Shown: positions 51,349 to 59,897 of the stretch, in pieces
Layout of the letters: every line of letters begins with the position of its first letter
How positions within the stretch are numbered: position 1 is the first letter of the stretch
Source of the DNA: Novosphingobium sp. JCM 18896
GTDB lineage: Bacteria > Pseudomonadota > Alphaproteobacteria > Sphingomonadales > Sphingomonadaceae
Reading direction: 5' to 3'
DNA: 64,000 nucleotides
Assembly (NCBI RefSeq): GCF_025938095.1
Contig: NZ_JAPCZF010000003.1
Location: 62,001 to 126,000, forward strand
Made by a program: the position numbers and the translations under genes
The notes under the pieces: generated by a model
Databases searched by the model: none
Told to the model about the DNA's origin: nothing
What the model saw: only the letters and a program-made list of their open reading frames with translations

Positions 51349-51972
51349 ATGAGCCTATCGAGCGGACCGATCGAGGCCGTCGTCTTCGACGTCGGCAAGG
51401 TGCTGTTCCAGTGGGACCTGCGCTGCCTGTTCGAGAAGCTGATCGACGATCGGGCCGAGCTCGACTGGTTCCTCGCCAACGTCGTCACGGTCGAGTGGCA
51501 CTTCGAGCATGACGCGGGCCGTCTGCTTGCCGACATGGCCGCCGAGCGCACCGCGCTGTTCCCCGACCACGGCGAACTCATCCAGGCCTATACCACCCGC
51601 TTCAACGAGAGCATTCCCGGCCCCGTGCCCGGCAGCCTCGAACTGGTCGAGGCGCTCGATGTGGCCGGCGTGCCGCTCTACGCGATCACCAATTTCGGCG
51701 ATGAGTTCTGGCAGGTCTTCCGGCCGACCCAGCCGGTGTTCGACCGCTTCCGCGACGTCGTCGTCTCGGGTGTCGAGAAGCTGGTGAAGCCCGATCCGGC
51801 GATCTACGCGCTTGCCGCCAAGCGCTTCGGCCATGCGCCCGAGGCCATGCTGTTCATCGACGACAATCGCGACAACATCGAGAGCGCGCGCGCCTGCGGC
51901 TGGCAGGCGCACCATTTCCACGACGCCGAGACGCTCGCCGCCGACTTGCGTGCGCGCGGCCTGATCGCCTGA
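51349..51972 (+). CDS. HAD-superfamily hydrolase (HAD-IA)
   Basis: This 207-residue phosphatase-like protein has all four HAD motifs: AVVFDVGKVLFQWD (nucleophile), YAITNFGDEFW (motif II), LVKPDPAIYALAA (motif III lysine) and MLFIDDNRDNIESAR (motif IV). The helical cap of about 85 residues places it in subclass IA, near YihX-type sugar phosphatases and haloacid dehalogenases. The ATG at 51349 has GGGAA upstream. The substrate is unknown. Confidence 0.9.
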   Translation: MSLSSGPIEAVVFDVGKVLFQWDLRCLFEKLIDDRAELDWFLANVVTVEWHFEHDAGRLLADMAAERTALFPDHGELIQAYTTRFNESIPGPVPGSLELVEALDVAGVPLYAITNFGDEFWQVFRPTQPVFDRFRDVVVSGVEKLVKPDPAIYALAAKRFGHAPEAMLFIDDNRDNIESARACGWQAHHFHDAETLAADLRARGLIA

Positions 51973-51978
51973 TACGAA

Positions 51979-52003
51979 AAGGCCCCCGCGAGGCGGGGGC
52001 CTT
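51979..52003. terminator. Bidirectional hairpin terminator
   Basis: An 11-bp perfect stem (AAGGCCCCCGC / GCGGGGGCCTT) with a 3-base loop starts just after the HAD stop. It has A before and T after the GC stem and lies between two convergent genes, so it can terminate both. Confidence 0.85.
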
Positions 52004-52059
52004 ACCAGAGCCGGGGGCTCGGGACGGGGAGGGGGAAGGGCCGTCCCGGCTTGGGGGGA

Positions 52060-52398
52060 TCAGCTCTGGCCGTTACAGCGCGACAGATCCTCGCTCGACA
52101 GCTCGCCCGCGGGCGAGGTGAAGCGGGCGATCGGGCCGAAAGTCTTGGCGACGCGCTGGCACACCAAAATCGGCCGCGAGCCGTCGGCCGGTGCGGCGCA
52201 GCTCGCGCCCGCGCATTTCCACAGGACACCACCGACGATCGCCTGACGCGGCGCTTCGAGCGGATTGGTCAGCGCCACGACGTTGCTGCCGCCGCGTGCC
52301 GCCGCCTGGGCCGGTCCGTGGCTCGCCAGCGTGGCGACGAGCGCCAGCTTCGCCGCGACGAGGCCGGTCGCGGCCAGTGCCTTCAATTTCGTGCGCAT
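52060..52398 (-). CDS. CC_3452-type small exported protein
   Basis: This 112-residue protein has a signal peptide (KALAATGLVAAKLALVATLA, ending AQAAA). Its mature part has the pattern of the alphaproteobacterial CC_3452 family: VLWKCAGASCAAP, RPILVCQRVAKTFGPI and the C-terminal LSRCNGQS. The cysteines probably form disulfides in the periplasm. Function is unknown. It diverges from the HxlR regulator. Confidence 0.85.
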   Translation of the reverse strand: MRTKLKALAATGLVAAKLALVATLASHGPAQAAARGGSNVVALTNPLEAPRQAIVGGVLWKCAGASCAAPADGSRPILVCQRVAKTFGPIARFTSPAGELSSEDLSRCNGQS

Positions 52399-52416
52399 CG
52401 GAGGTTCCCTAAACCA

Positions 52417-52459
52417 GTTGCGATTCGCAACCTATGATATTAGGTTTTAAGTTGCAACT
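52417..52459. promoter_or_regulatory. Two related palindromes between CC_3452-type and HxlR genes
   Basis: The divergent promoter region holds a perfect 15-base palindrome GTTGCGATTCGCAAC (52417-52431) and a perfect 10-base palindrome AGTTGCAACT (52450-52459). Both share GTTGC/GCAAC half-sites. They are good operator candidates for the adjacent winged-helix regulator. Confidence 0.55.
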
Positions 52460-52514
52460 AGAAATGTATTTTGCGCGGCGCATCTCGCGCGAAATCGGGT
52501 AAGGGTCTGTCTGA

Positions 52515-53027
52515 ATGACGAAATTGCGCGAACCGTTGGAAGTCGGCGCCTGCGGGCTGCCCCTGGCTCTCGAAGTGATGGGGGAGCGCTGGTCGTTCAT
52601 GATCCTGCGCGCCGCCTTCAATGGCGTCTGCCATTTCGAGGAATTCCTCGGCGTGCTGGGCATCGCCCGCAACATCCTGTCGAACCGCCTGGTCAAGCTG
52701 GTCGAGCACGAGATCATGCGCCGCGAGCCGTGCCCCGAGGATCGCCGCAAGGTCGAATACAAGCTGACCGAGAAGGGCGTGGACCTGCTGCCGGCCATGC
52801 TCGCGCTGCGCCAGTGGGGTGAGAAGCACGGGCTCGGCGTGCCGTCGAACCCGGTGCTCGTCGACAAGCGCGATCACCAGCCGATCGGCCAGATCACCAT
52901 TCGCGGTCACGACGATCGCGTGCTCGGCTGGCACGAGCTCCAGTGGCAGGATCGCTCCGAACTCGGCGCGGAAGCGGCCTGCGCCGGCCCGGCCCTGAGC
53001 GAACTGCCGGGCTGGCGCCGCGACTAG
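52515..53027 (+). CDS. HxlR-family winged-helix regulator
   Basis: This 170-residue regulator has the HxlR/MarR-like winged helix at its N-terminus: LALEVMGERWSFMILRAAFN, then FEEFLGVLGIARNILSNRLVKL and RKVEYKLTEKGVDLLPAML. The MGERWSFMIL segment is the family hallmark. The C-terminal 55 residues are a short extension of unknown role. It probably controls itself and the divergent small exported protein through the palindromes between them. It converges with yciB and overlaps its stop. Confidence 0.9.
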   Translation: MTKLREPLEVGACGLPLALEVMGERWSFMILRAAFNGVCHFEEFLGVLGIARNILSNRLVKLVEHEIMRREPCPEDRRKVEYKLTEKGVDLLPAMLALRQWGEKHGLGVPSNPVLVDKRDHQPIGQITIRGHDDRVLGWHELQWQDRSELGAEAACAGPALSELPGWRRD

Positions 53028-53599
53028 GCGGGCTGGGCCATGGCCATGCCGGTCCTGACGCGGCGGCGCGTGACCACGCGCATCAGGGTATACTGGATCA
53101 GGAACAGCACGACCTTGCTCGCCAGCGAATAGGTCGACATGACCGCGGCCCAGGTCAGCGTCGGCAGTTGCAGCGCGAGCACGATGTTGAGCACGGCCGA
53201 GAAGAACATCAGTCCGGCCCAGACATAGCCGAACAGCTTCACCAGATCGGCCGAATGCTGCTGGACGATCTCGGGCAGGTAGCGGGTCATCCAGCCGGGC
53301 TTGAGCATGACCACGCCGACGATCACGTAGACCAGGCTCGGCTTGATCATCAGGAAGCGCGCATCGTGGGTGAACAGGCCGAGCGTGCCGAAGCCCAGGA
53401 CCATGAACAGCCCCATCCACTGCATCGTATCGACCGGACGCTTGCGAAGGAACTGCCAAGCGATCTGGCCCACGCCGAAGGCCATGCCGAGCACGATCGC
53501 CAGGGTCACGCTGTGCGTGATCGCCAGCAAGGCCGCAAAGACCAGGGTCGCGGCGAAATCGGCGATGAGGAACGAGGCGGCAGAAAGCAGCGACTTCAC
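53024..53599 (-). CDS. yciB: YciB-family inner membrane protein (septation protein A)
   Basis: This 191-residue inner-membrane protein has about five helices and the YciB/IspZ family core, LRKRPVDTMQWMGLFMVLGF followed by LFTHDARFLMIKPSLVY and MLKPGWMTRYLP. Family members influence cell division and envelope integrity. The start is GTG 53599, overlapping the TetR stop (GTGA), so the two genes are coupled. Confidence 0.88.
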   Translation of the reverse strand: MKSLLSAASFLIADFAATLVFAALLAITHSVTLAIVLGMAFGVGQIAWQFLRKRPVDTMQWMGLFMVLGFGTLGLFTHDARFLMIKPSLVYVIVGVVMLKPGWMTRYLPEIVQQHSADLVKLFGYVWAGLMFFSAVLNIVLALQLPTLTWAAVMSTYSLASKVVLFLIQYTLMRVVTRRRVRTGMAMAQPA

Positions 53600-54225
53600 G
53601 GAAGATCCTTTCGGGTGGCGCGGTCGAACAGGTCCGCGAGTTCGGTGGCATAGGCGGCCAGGTCGAGCCTGGGATCGCGCGCGAGAGCGGGGGTGACGCC
53701 GTTGATCGCCTGGATCACGGTCGTGACCATGACCGGCACCGCAAATGCGCGGAATTCTCCGGTCTTCTGGCCCCATTCCAGCACGCGGCTGAGGCCTTCG
53801 CTGCGCCCGAGTGTCACGTTCGGGTCGAAGCGCGGGGCGCCGTCGGGCTTCGGGCCGGCGTGAGTGATGTTCATCATGGCGAGGACGTTGCTCGGGCTCG
53901 TCGCGATGTAGTCGACGCTGGCAATCAGGAAGGTGCGCAGCGCTTCGGTCGCGGAGGTGCAGCGCATTACCTTGGGGCGTACCCAGGCCTCGCCGGCATC
54001 GAAAACGTGCGCGGCCACTTCGGCGATCAGATCGTCCTTGCCCGCGAAATAGTACGAGATGACGCCCGCGCTGATGCCCGCGCGCTTGGCGATCCGCGCC
54101 AGCGAAGCCTGCGCGAAGCCGAGTTCGGCGATCGTCGCGACGGCCTGATCGATGATCTGCGCACGCCGGGCCGTCTCGATGAAGCTGCGGGCGGGTTGAT
54201 CGCTAGAATCAATTTTTGATTGCAT
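53596..54225 (-). CDS. TetR/AcrR regulator upstream of yciB
   Basis: This 209-residue regulator starts at ATG 54225 (a TTG two codons upstream is less likely). The N-terminal helix-turn-helix is AQIIDQAVATIAELGFAQAS, then LARIAKRAGISAGVISYYFAGKDDLI, the TetR signature. A C-terminal BetI-like ligand domain contains ITHAGPKPDGAPRFDP. It is coupled to yciB and probably regulates this pair through the repeats just upstream of its start. Confidence 0.9.
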   Translation of the reverse strand: MQSKIDSSDQPARSFIETARRAQIIDQAVATIAELGFAQASLARIAKRAGISAGVISYYFAGKDDLIAEVAAHVFDAGEAWVRPKVMRCTSATEALRTFLIASVDYIATSPSNVLAMMNITHAGPKPDGAPRFDPNVTLGRSEGLSRVLEWGQKTGEFRAFAVPVMVTTVIQAINGVTPALARDPRLDLAAYATELADLFDRATRKDLP

Positions 54226-54255
54226 GATCAAATTTTAGATCAGCAGATCAAATCT
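54226..54255. promoter_or_regulatory. Candidate TetR operator repeats
   Basis: Directly before the TetR start are the nearly symmetric GATCAAATTTTAGATC (54226-54241) and AGATCAAATCT (54245-54255), which share a GATCAAAT half-site. Their position suits autoregulation by the TetR protein. Confidence 0.45.
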
Positions 54256-54334
54256 GCAAGCGAAAATGTTCGGGTGGGCCGATTGGCTTCTTGGGGACAA
54301 CCTTAAACTACGAGTGGAGCGTCCAGGCGTCCCT

Positions 54335-54426
54335 CGTCACCCCGGACTTGATCCGGGGTCTCGCTGCCTGCGGCAAGCGATGTGCTGGCCTCCATAGCGG
54401 GACCCCGGATCAAGTCCGGGGTGACG
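54335..54426. repeat. REP-type palindrome (CCCCGGACTTGATCCGGGG type)
   Basis: Arms containing CGTCACCCCGGACTTGATCC (54335 onward) and its reverse complement (to 54426) flank a loop of about 35 bases. This core is a well-known alphaproteobacterial intergenic palindrome. It fills much of the 277-base gap between the two TetR genes; the rest shows no gene. Confidence 0.88.
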
Positions 54427-54502
54427 GAAGCGTTCAGGCTTGAGCGGAAAATGGCGGTTGAATTCGTCGAGTGTCGACCCGCTGGACTCTATCGAGACTG
54501 CC

Positions 54503-55081
54503 TCAGGGCTCGAGTCGATCGAGCCACCAGGTGACCATCGCCCGCGTCTCGTCGTGGCCGCCGGCGATTCCCAGCGCGCCTTCGATGCCCACCGTGCTGC
54601 CGATCGCTGCGATCGCCTGGGTGACCGCGCGCGGCGAGAACACCTCCTCGCGATGCGGCGAGGCCTCGATCTGCGCGCCGACCTGATCGAGCCCGACCTG
54701 GCGGATGTGCTCGCCGAACCGGATCGTCTCGGCACGGATCGCGGCGTTGTGGTTCGCCATGGCCATGAATTCCATGTTGAGTCGCGCGTCGTGCGGGTTC
54801 GAGCAGACGTTCCAGAAGGCGTGCAGCGGCCGCGGATCCTGGAAGGCGGTTTCGATCTGCTCCTGCACACGGGCGATGTGGCGCTGGTAGGTCGCCATCA
54901 GCAGGTCGTCCATCGTCTGGAAATAGTAGTAGACGAGCTGATGCTTGAGGCCGGCGCGCTCGGCCACGCTGCGCGCGGTGAGCGCGGCATAGCCGTCCTC
55001 GCGCATCACCGCTTCGACCCCGTCCATCAGCGCCGCGCGCGAGGTGGAGTTCTCCAGTCCCATCCTGCGCGTTGCCGCCAT
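54503..55081 (-). CDS. TetR/AcrR regulator divergent from cytochrome P450
   Basis: This 192-residue regulator has the TetR helix-turn-helix: ALMDGVEAVMREDGYAALTA, then VAERAGLKHQLVYYYFQTMDDLL. The ligand domain includes LNMEFMAMANHNAAIRAE. It diverges from the P450 at 55215, with a 10-base palindrome and a -35-like element between them, so it probably represses that gene. Confidence 0.9.
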   Translation of the reverse strand: MAATRRMGLENSTSRAALMDGVEAVMREDGYAALTARSVAERAGLKHQLVYYYFQTMDDLLMATYQRHIARVQEQIETAFQDPRPLHAFWNVCSNPHDARLNMEFMAMANHNAAIRAETIRFGEHIRQVGLDQVGAQIEASPHREEVFSPRAVTQAIAAIGSTVGIEGALGIAGGHDETRAMVTWWLDRLEP

Positions 55082-55129
55082 CTCGTCTCGTTCTCCTGCC
55101 TGTCCGATCGGTGTGCCGCGATCGTGCCT

Positions 55130-55169
55130 AGACGCGTCTGATTGACATGGCCAGCCCCGGCGCTAAGAA
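55130..55169 (+). promoter_or_regulatory. Palindrome and promoter-like elements before the P450
   Basis: A perfect palindrome AGACGCGTCT (55130-55139) is followed at once by TTGACA (55142-55147), an exact -35 match. A weak TAAGAA (55164-55169) follows 16 bases later. The layout fits repression of the P450 promoter by the divergent TetR protein. Confidence 0.5.
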
Positions 55170-55214
55170 CTTGGTCAGCAAGGCGCGCCAAAGCGCCGGG
55201 AGAAGGATTCGCGA

Positions 55215-56453
55215 ATGCAGGCCCTGGACGCGCTCGATCTGCCCTGGCTCGACTATACCAATCCGGCCCTGGCCGCAGATCCCTATCCCCATTTCGCTGA
55301 TGCCCGCGCGCGGCATCCGTTCCTCGCGCGCACCGACATGGGCGTGGTCATCACCGAATATCAGGCGATGCGTGACCTGTTCGGGCGCGGGGAACTGCGC
55401 GCGCCCTATGCCGACGTCGTCAAGGTGCTGGGGCAGGAGAACACGCCCTGGGGCGATTTCACCGAGCGCCAGATGATCGCGCTGCCGGCGGAGACGCACC
55501 GCTTCCTGCGCGACACCTTCGCCGCCAAGTTCACCCCGCGCAACGCCAACGAGCTGCGCCCGCTGATGCGCGCCAATATCACCAAGCTGCTCGACCTCTG
55601 GGCGCCGAAGGAGGCCATCGATTTCGAGGAGTTCGCTGCGAACTTCCCGATCTCGGTGATGTTCGCGCTGGTCGGCGCACCGCAGGACGACATCGCCCAG
55701 CTGCGCGACGACCTCGAGGTGATCGGCCTCGCGCATAGCTACCAGGATGACCTGTTCCCGCGGATCCAGGCGGGGATGGTGCGGCTCGAAGCCTATGTCG
55801 AGAAGATCATTGCCGAGCGCCGCGCCCATCCGCACGCGCAACAGGAGGATCTGCTCGACCTGCTGATCAATACCAGCGACGACGGCAACGTCACGCATCA
55901 GCAACTGGCCGACCTGATCGTGTTCTTCTTCCTCGCCGGCTACGATACGTCGAAGAACGTGCTGACCTATCTGATGTACACCCTGCTCGACTATCCCGAG
56001 ATCTACGAACGCTGCGGCGAGGATCACGACTATTGCCGCAAGGTGATCGAGGAAGGGTTGCGCTATTTCAATCCGAGCACGGTCGCGCGCTTCGTCGACC
56101 AGGAATTCGCCTATCGCGACGTGGTCTTCCCCAAGGACCAGATGCTGTTCTTCCCGCTCAGCGTCTCGGGCCGCGATCCCGGCTCCTACGACGAGCCCGA
56201 CCGCTTCGATCCCGATCGCCCGATCGACCCGAAGAAGCGCCAGATCGCCTTCGCGCTCGGCAAGCACATGTGCCTCGGCCAATACATCGCCCGCGCGCAG
56301 CTCCAGGAAGCGCTCCACCAGATCGCCCAGCGGATGAAGCATCCCCAGCTCGCCGGCGCGGTCGGCCATCGTCCGTTCTACGGCGCCTGGGGGCTCAAGG
56401 GCCTGCCGATCACCTTCGAGGAGGGCAAGGCCAAGGTGTTCGAGAACGCCTGA
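55215..56453 (+). CDS. Cytochrome P450
   Basis: This 412-residue soluble bacterial P450 has all core motifs. The I-helix is FFFLAGYDTSKN (A241-T245), the ExxR is EEGLR (E280, R283), and the haem ligand is C353 in FALGKHMCLGQYIARAQ. No electron-transfer partner (ferredoxin or reductase) is nearby. GAGAAGG precedes the ATG. The product of the partial gene at 63691 is clearly related (compare NTPWGDFTERQMIALP and GSPWGRFTEEQMIAMP). The substrate is unknown; sphingomonads use such enzymes on steroids, terpenoids and xenobiotics. Confidence 0.94.
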   Translation: MQALDALDLPWLDYTNPALAADPYPHFADARARHPFLARTDMGVVITEYQAMRDLFGRGELRAPYADVVKVLGQENTPWGDFTERQMIALPAETHRFLRDTFAAKFTPRNANELRPLMRANITKLLDLWAPKEAIDFEEFAANFPISVMFALVGAPQDDIAQLRDDLEVIGLAHSYQDDLFPRIQAGMVRLEAYVEKIIAERRAHPHAQQEDLLDLLINTSDDGNVTHQQLADLIVFFFLAGYDTSKNVLTYLMYTLLDYPEIYERCGEDHDYCRKVIEEGLRYFNPSTVARFVDQEFAYRDVVFPKDQMLFFPLSVSGRDPGSYDEPDRFDPDRPIDPKKRQIAFALGKHMCLGQYIARAQLQEALHQIAQRMKHPQLAGAVGHRPFYGAWGLKGLPITFEEGKAKVFENA

Positions 56454-56684
56454 GGGGCGGGGCGGCGGACGGACGCCGCGGCGGCACATTACGACATCGT
56501 AATTCGCCGCCGTTCGGCGGTACACCTCCCGTCAAGGTTGCTTGTGCTCGATCCGCGCCGGGCCTAACGCGAGGCCTGCCGCTGCGGGTGCCCACGGGGC
56601 TCGCGACTTTCGAGGCGAGGTCTTCTGTTCGAGTCATTCCGCGCCGGGGCGGCACTTTCGGATCGTCAGCGCAGGCCCAGGCGC

Positions 56685-57416
56685 GTGCGCCCGATGGGCG
56701 TGCTGCTCGCGCTCGCGGTCGAGGCGCTGCTCGTGCTCGTGGTGCTGTCGATCGGCTCGGCGATCTCGGGGCCGCAGGGCAAGCAGGAGGGGCTCGTTTC
56801 GGTCCGCTTCCGCGCCGCCCCCGAGCAGAAGCAGGCGCAGACCCCCGAGGAAGAGCAGCAACCGCGCAAGGAAACGATCCAGCGGCCGGCCGAGCAGGCG
56901 AGCCAGACGCCCGAGCGCGAGCAGCCCAGGCCGGTCCAGCCACAGTCGCGCCCGCAGTCGCCCGCGCCGGCGCTGATCCCGCTCTCGCCGTCGCAGATGA
57001 CCGCTTCGGATATCAGCCGCGCACCGAGCCCGCCTTCGGCCCCGGCGCGCTCGCGGATGGGCCCCGTCGATACCAGCCCGCCCGCGGCCGACACGCCGCG
57101 CGTCTCGGGCTCGGGCCCCAACGGCGAGCCGCTCTATGCCGCGGCCTGGTATCGCGAGCCCTATCCCGACGAATTGAACGGCTACCTGTCGACCGCGACC
57201 GGTCCCGGCTGGGGCCTGATCGCCTGCCGCACCGCGCCCGACTACCGCGTCGAGGACTGCATCAAGGTCGACGAATATCCCAACGGCTCGAACATCGCCC
57301 GCGCCGTACTAGCCGCCGCCTGGCAATTCCGCGTGCGCCCGCCGCGCGTCGGCGGGCAGTACCGCATCGGCGAATGGGTGCGCATCCGCATCGACTACCA
57401 GATGCGGCAGAAGTGA
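56685..57416 (+). CDS. Proline-rich membrane-anchored protein, TonB-like layout
   Basis: This protein of about 243 residues has an N-terminal membrane helix (LLALAVEALLVLVVLSIGSA), a long Pro/Gln/Glu-rich spacer (about 45-130), and a C-terminal globular part. That part includes PLYAAAWYREPYPDELNGYL and AVLAAAWQFRVRPP, then RIRIDYQMRQK. The layout recalls TonB, but no clear TonB domain or ExbB/ExbD gene is present. The start (GTG 56685 or ATG 56694) is uncertain. The 231 bases before it show no gene. Confidence 0.65.
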   Translation: MRPMGVLLALAVEALLVLVVLSIGSAISGPQGKQEGLVSVRFRAAPEQKQAQTPEEEQQPRKETIQRPAEQASQTPEREQPRPVQPQSRPQSPAPALIPLSPSQMTASDISRAPSPPSAPARSRMGPVDTSPPAADTPRVSGSGPNGEPLYAAAWYREPYPDELNGYLSTATGPGWGLIACRTAPDYRVEDCIKVDEYPNGSNIARAVLAAAWQFRVRPPRVGGQYRIGEWVRIRIDYQMRQK

Positions 57417-57512
57417 CGAAGGGGCGGTGCGGAAGACAATTTCGCACCTGCAGCATAATCGCTTGGCAAGCCTCCTTCGTTGCGGCATCGTCCGTGACAT
57501 CAGGGAGTCGCA

Positions 57513-58943
57513 ATGCAGTCAGGCAGCCGCGCGCAGTACGATGAGATGCTCGATCCGGGCGGGGCCGTGAGGCCCGCCTACGAGGGGTTTCGCAACTGGT
57601 ATGATGCGCAGGACGCCACCTGGCTCAAGCGGCAGGACAGCGAGGCCGAGCGCTTCTTCCGCCGCACCGGCATCACCTTCAACGTCTATGGCGACGACGC
57701 GGCCGAAGAGCGGCTGATCCCCTTCGACATGATCCCGCGGATCATCACCGCGAACGAATGGCGCAAGCTGTCGCGCGGGATCGAGCAGCGGGTGCGCGCG
57801 CTCAACGCCTTCCTCCACGATCTCTACCACCGCCAGGAGATCGTCCGGTCGGGCCGCCTGCCCGAACGCCTGCTGCGTAACAACGACGCCTTCCTGCCGC
57901 AGATGGCGGGTTTCACCCCGCCGGGCGACGTCTACACCCACGTCGTCGGCATCGATCTGGTCCGCACCGGGCCCGACGAATTCATGGTGCTCGAGGACAA
58001 TGCCCGCACGCCCTCGGGTGTGTCCTACATGCTCGAGAACCGCGAGACGATGATGGCCATGTTCCCCGAGCTGTTCAGCCGGGTGGCGGTGCGTCCGGTC
58101 TCCGACTATCCGCGCCGGCTCGCGCGCAGCCTCGCCGCCTGCGCGCCGAGCTGCGCGAGCCAGCGGCCGGTGGTCGCGGTGCTGACGCCGGGCATCTACA
58201 ATTCGGCCTATTTCGAACACGCCTTCCTGGCCGACCAGATGGGTGCCGAACTGGTCGAGGGAAGCGACCTGCGCGTGGTCGACGGGCGCATCGCCATGCG
58301 CACGACCACCGGCTACCGCCCGGTCGACGTGATCTATCGCCGCGTCGACGACGAATATCTCGATCCGCTGAGCTTCAACAAGGACTCGGCGCTCGGCGTC
58401 GCCGGGATCATGGACGTTTACCGCGCGGGCAAGGTCACCATCGCCAATGCGCCGGGCACGGGCATCGCCGACGACAAGGCGATCTACTCGTTCATGCCCG
58501 AGATCGTCGAGTTCTACACGGGCGAGAAGCCGATCCTCAACAACGTGCCGACCTGGCGCTGCAGCGAGCCCGATGCGCTGGCCTATGTGCTCGACAACCT
58601 GCACGAGCTGGTGGTCAAGGAGGTCCACGGTTCGGGCGGCTATGGCATGCTGATCGGTCCGACCTCGTCGAAGGGTGAGATCGCCCGTTTCGCCAAGAAG
58701 CTGCGCGCACGGCCCGAGAACTACATCGCCCAGCCGACCCTGTCGCTGTCGACCGTGCCGATCTTTACCAAGGCCGGGCTGGCGCCGCGCCACGTCGATC
58801 TGCGGCCTTTCGTGCTGGTCTCGCCGGGCGGGATCGACATCACACCGGGGGGGCTGACCCGCGTCGCGCTCAAGAAGGGATCGCTGGTGGTCAACTCGTC
58901 GCAGGGTGGCGGGACCAAGGATAGCTGGGTGCTGGAAGACTGA
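57513..58943 (+). CDS. Circularly permuted ATP-grasp protein (Anbu cluster)
   Basis: This 476-residue protein belongs to the circularly permuted ATP-grasp type 2 family (related to DUF404/407). Typical segments are FNVYGDDAAEERLIPFDMIP, DLVRTGPDEFMVLEDNARTP, and KDSALGVAGIMDVYRAGKVT. A VVKEVHGSGGYGMLIGP block has the glycine-rich ATP loop. It probably ligates an amino acid or peptide, although the substrate is unproven. It begins the four-gene cluster that ends with Anbu. Confidence 0.92.
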   Translation: MQSGSRAQYDEMLDPGGAVRPAYEGFRNWYDAQDATWLKRQDSEAERFFRRTGITFNVYGDDAAEERLIPFDMIPRIITANEWRKLSRGIEQRVRALNAFLHDLYHRQEIVRSGRLPERLLRNNDAFLPQMAGFTPPGDVYTHVVGIDLVRTGPDEFMVLEDNARTPSGVSYMLENRETMMAMFPELFSRVAVRPVSDYPRRLARSLAACAPSCASQRPVVAVLTPGIYNSAYFEHAFLADQMGAELVEGSDLRVVDGRIAMRTTTGYRPVDVIYRRVDDEYLDPLSFNKDSALGVAGIMDVYRAGKVTIANAPGTGIADDKAIYSFMPEIVEFYTGEKPILNNVPTWRCSEPDALAYVLDNLHELVVKEVHGSGGYGMLIGPTSSKGEIARFAKKLRARPENYIAQPTLSLSTVPIFTKAGLAPRHVDLRPFVLVSPGGIDITPGGLTRVALKKGSLVVNSSQGGGTKDSWVLED

Positions 58944-59887
58944 TGCTGGGACGGAGCGCAAACGGCATCTACTGGATGACCCGCTATCTCGAGCGGGCCG
59001 AGAACACCGCGCGCCTGCTCGAGGTGGGCTTCCGCATGGCGCTGACCCGCGGGCCGCAGGCGGCGAGCGAGGAATGGCGCTCGGTGCTCGTCACGATCGG
59101 CCAGGACAAGGCCTATCGCGAACGGTTCGACGACTACACCGGTGCCCAGGTGTTCAACTTCATCCTGCGCGGGCCTGACAATCCCGCCTCGGTCCTGTGC
59201 ATGCTCGACAATGCGCGCAGCAACGCGCGCACGGTCCGCACCGGCCTTACGCGCGAGGCCTGGGAAGCGACCAACGAGGCCTGGATGCAGTTGCGCGACC
59301 TGCTCGCGCGGCCCGTGCGCGAGGGCAACCTGGGCGAGGTGATCTCGGCCATCCGCGGCCAGACCACGCAGGTGCGCGGTGCGATGGACGGCACGATGCT
59401 GCGCAACGAGGTGTTCAACTTCGCGCGGCTCGGCACCTTCATCGAACGCGCCGACAACACCGCGCGCATCCTCGACGTCAAATACTACGTGCTGCTGCCC
59501 TCGCTCTCCTGGGTGGGCTCGAGCCTCGACAACGCGCAGTGGGAGACGGTGCTGCGCTCGGTCGCGGGCGACCGCGCCTATCGCTGGCTCAACGCCGGCC
59601 GGCTCGATCCGCGCGGCATCGCCCAGTTCCTGATCCTCGACGGCCGCTTTCCGCGCAGCCTGGCCTTCGCCTACGAGAAGCTGGCGAGCAACATGGCCGG
59701 CCTCGCGCGCCAGTACGGCGGCGAGACCCAGGCGCATGCGCTGCTCCAGGCCGCGCGCGCCAAGCTGCAGCAGGCGACGATCGACCGCGTGATCGAGCGC
59801 GGCCTGCACGAGTTCATCACCGAATTCATCGCCGATACCGGCCGCATCAACCAGGCGATCGCCGCCGAATACCGTTTCATAGAGTAG
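58943..59887 (+). CDS. Alpha-E domain protein (Anbu cluster)
   Basis: This 314-residue protein starts at ATG 58943, sharing one base with the preceding stop (TGATG). It is almost all helical and carries the alpha-E features RSANGIYWMTRYLERAENTA, VFNFILRGPDNPASVL, and NFARLGTFIERADNTARILD. Family members always accompany ATP-grasp and transglutaminase genes, and their biochemical role is not settled. Confidence 0.92.
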   Translation: MLGRSANGIYWMTRYLERAENTARLLEVGFRMALTRGPQAASEEWRSVLVTIGQDKAYRERFDDYTGAQVFNFILRGPDNPASVLCMLDNARSNARTVRTGLTREAWEATNEAWMQLRDLLARPVREGNLGEVISAIRGQTTQVRGAMDGTMLRNEVFNFARLGTFIERADNTARILDVKYYVLLPSLSWVGSSLDNAQWETVLRSVAGDRAYRWLNAGRLDPRGIAQFLILDGRFPRSLAFAYEKLASNMAGLARQYGGETQAHALLQAARAKLQQATIDRVIERGLHEFITEFIADTGRINQAIAAEYRFIE

Positions 59888-59897
59888 AACCCGGCCC

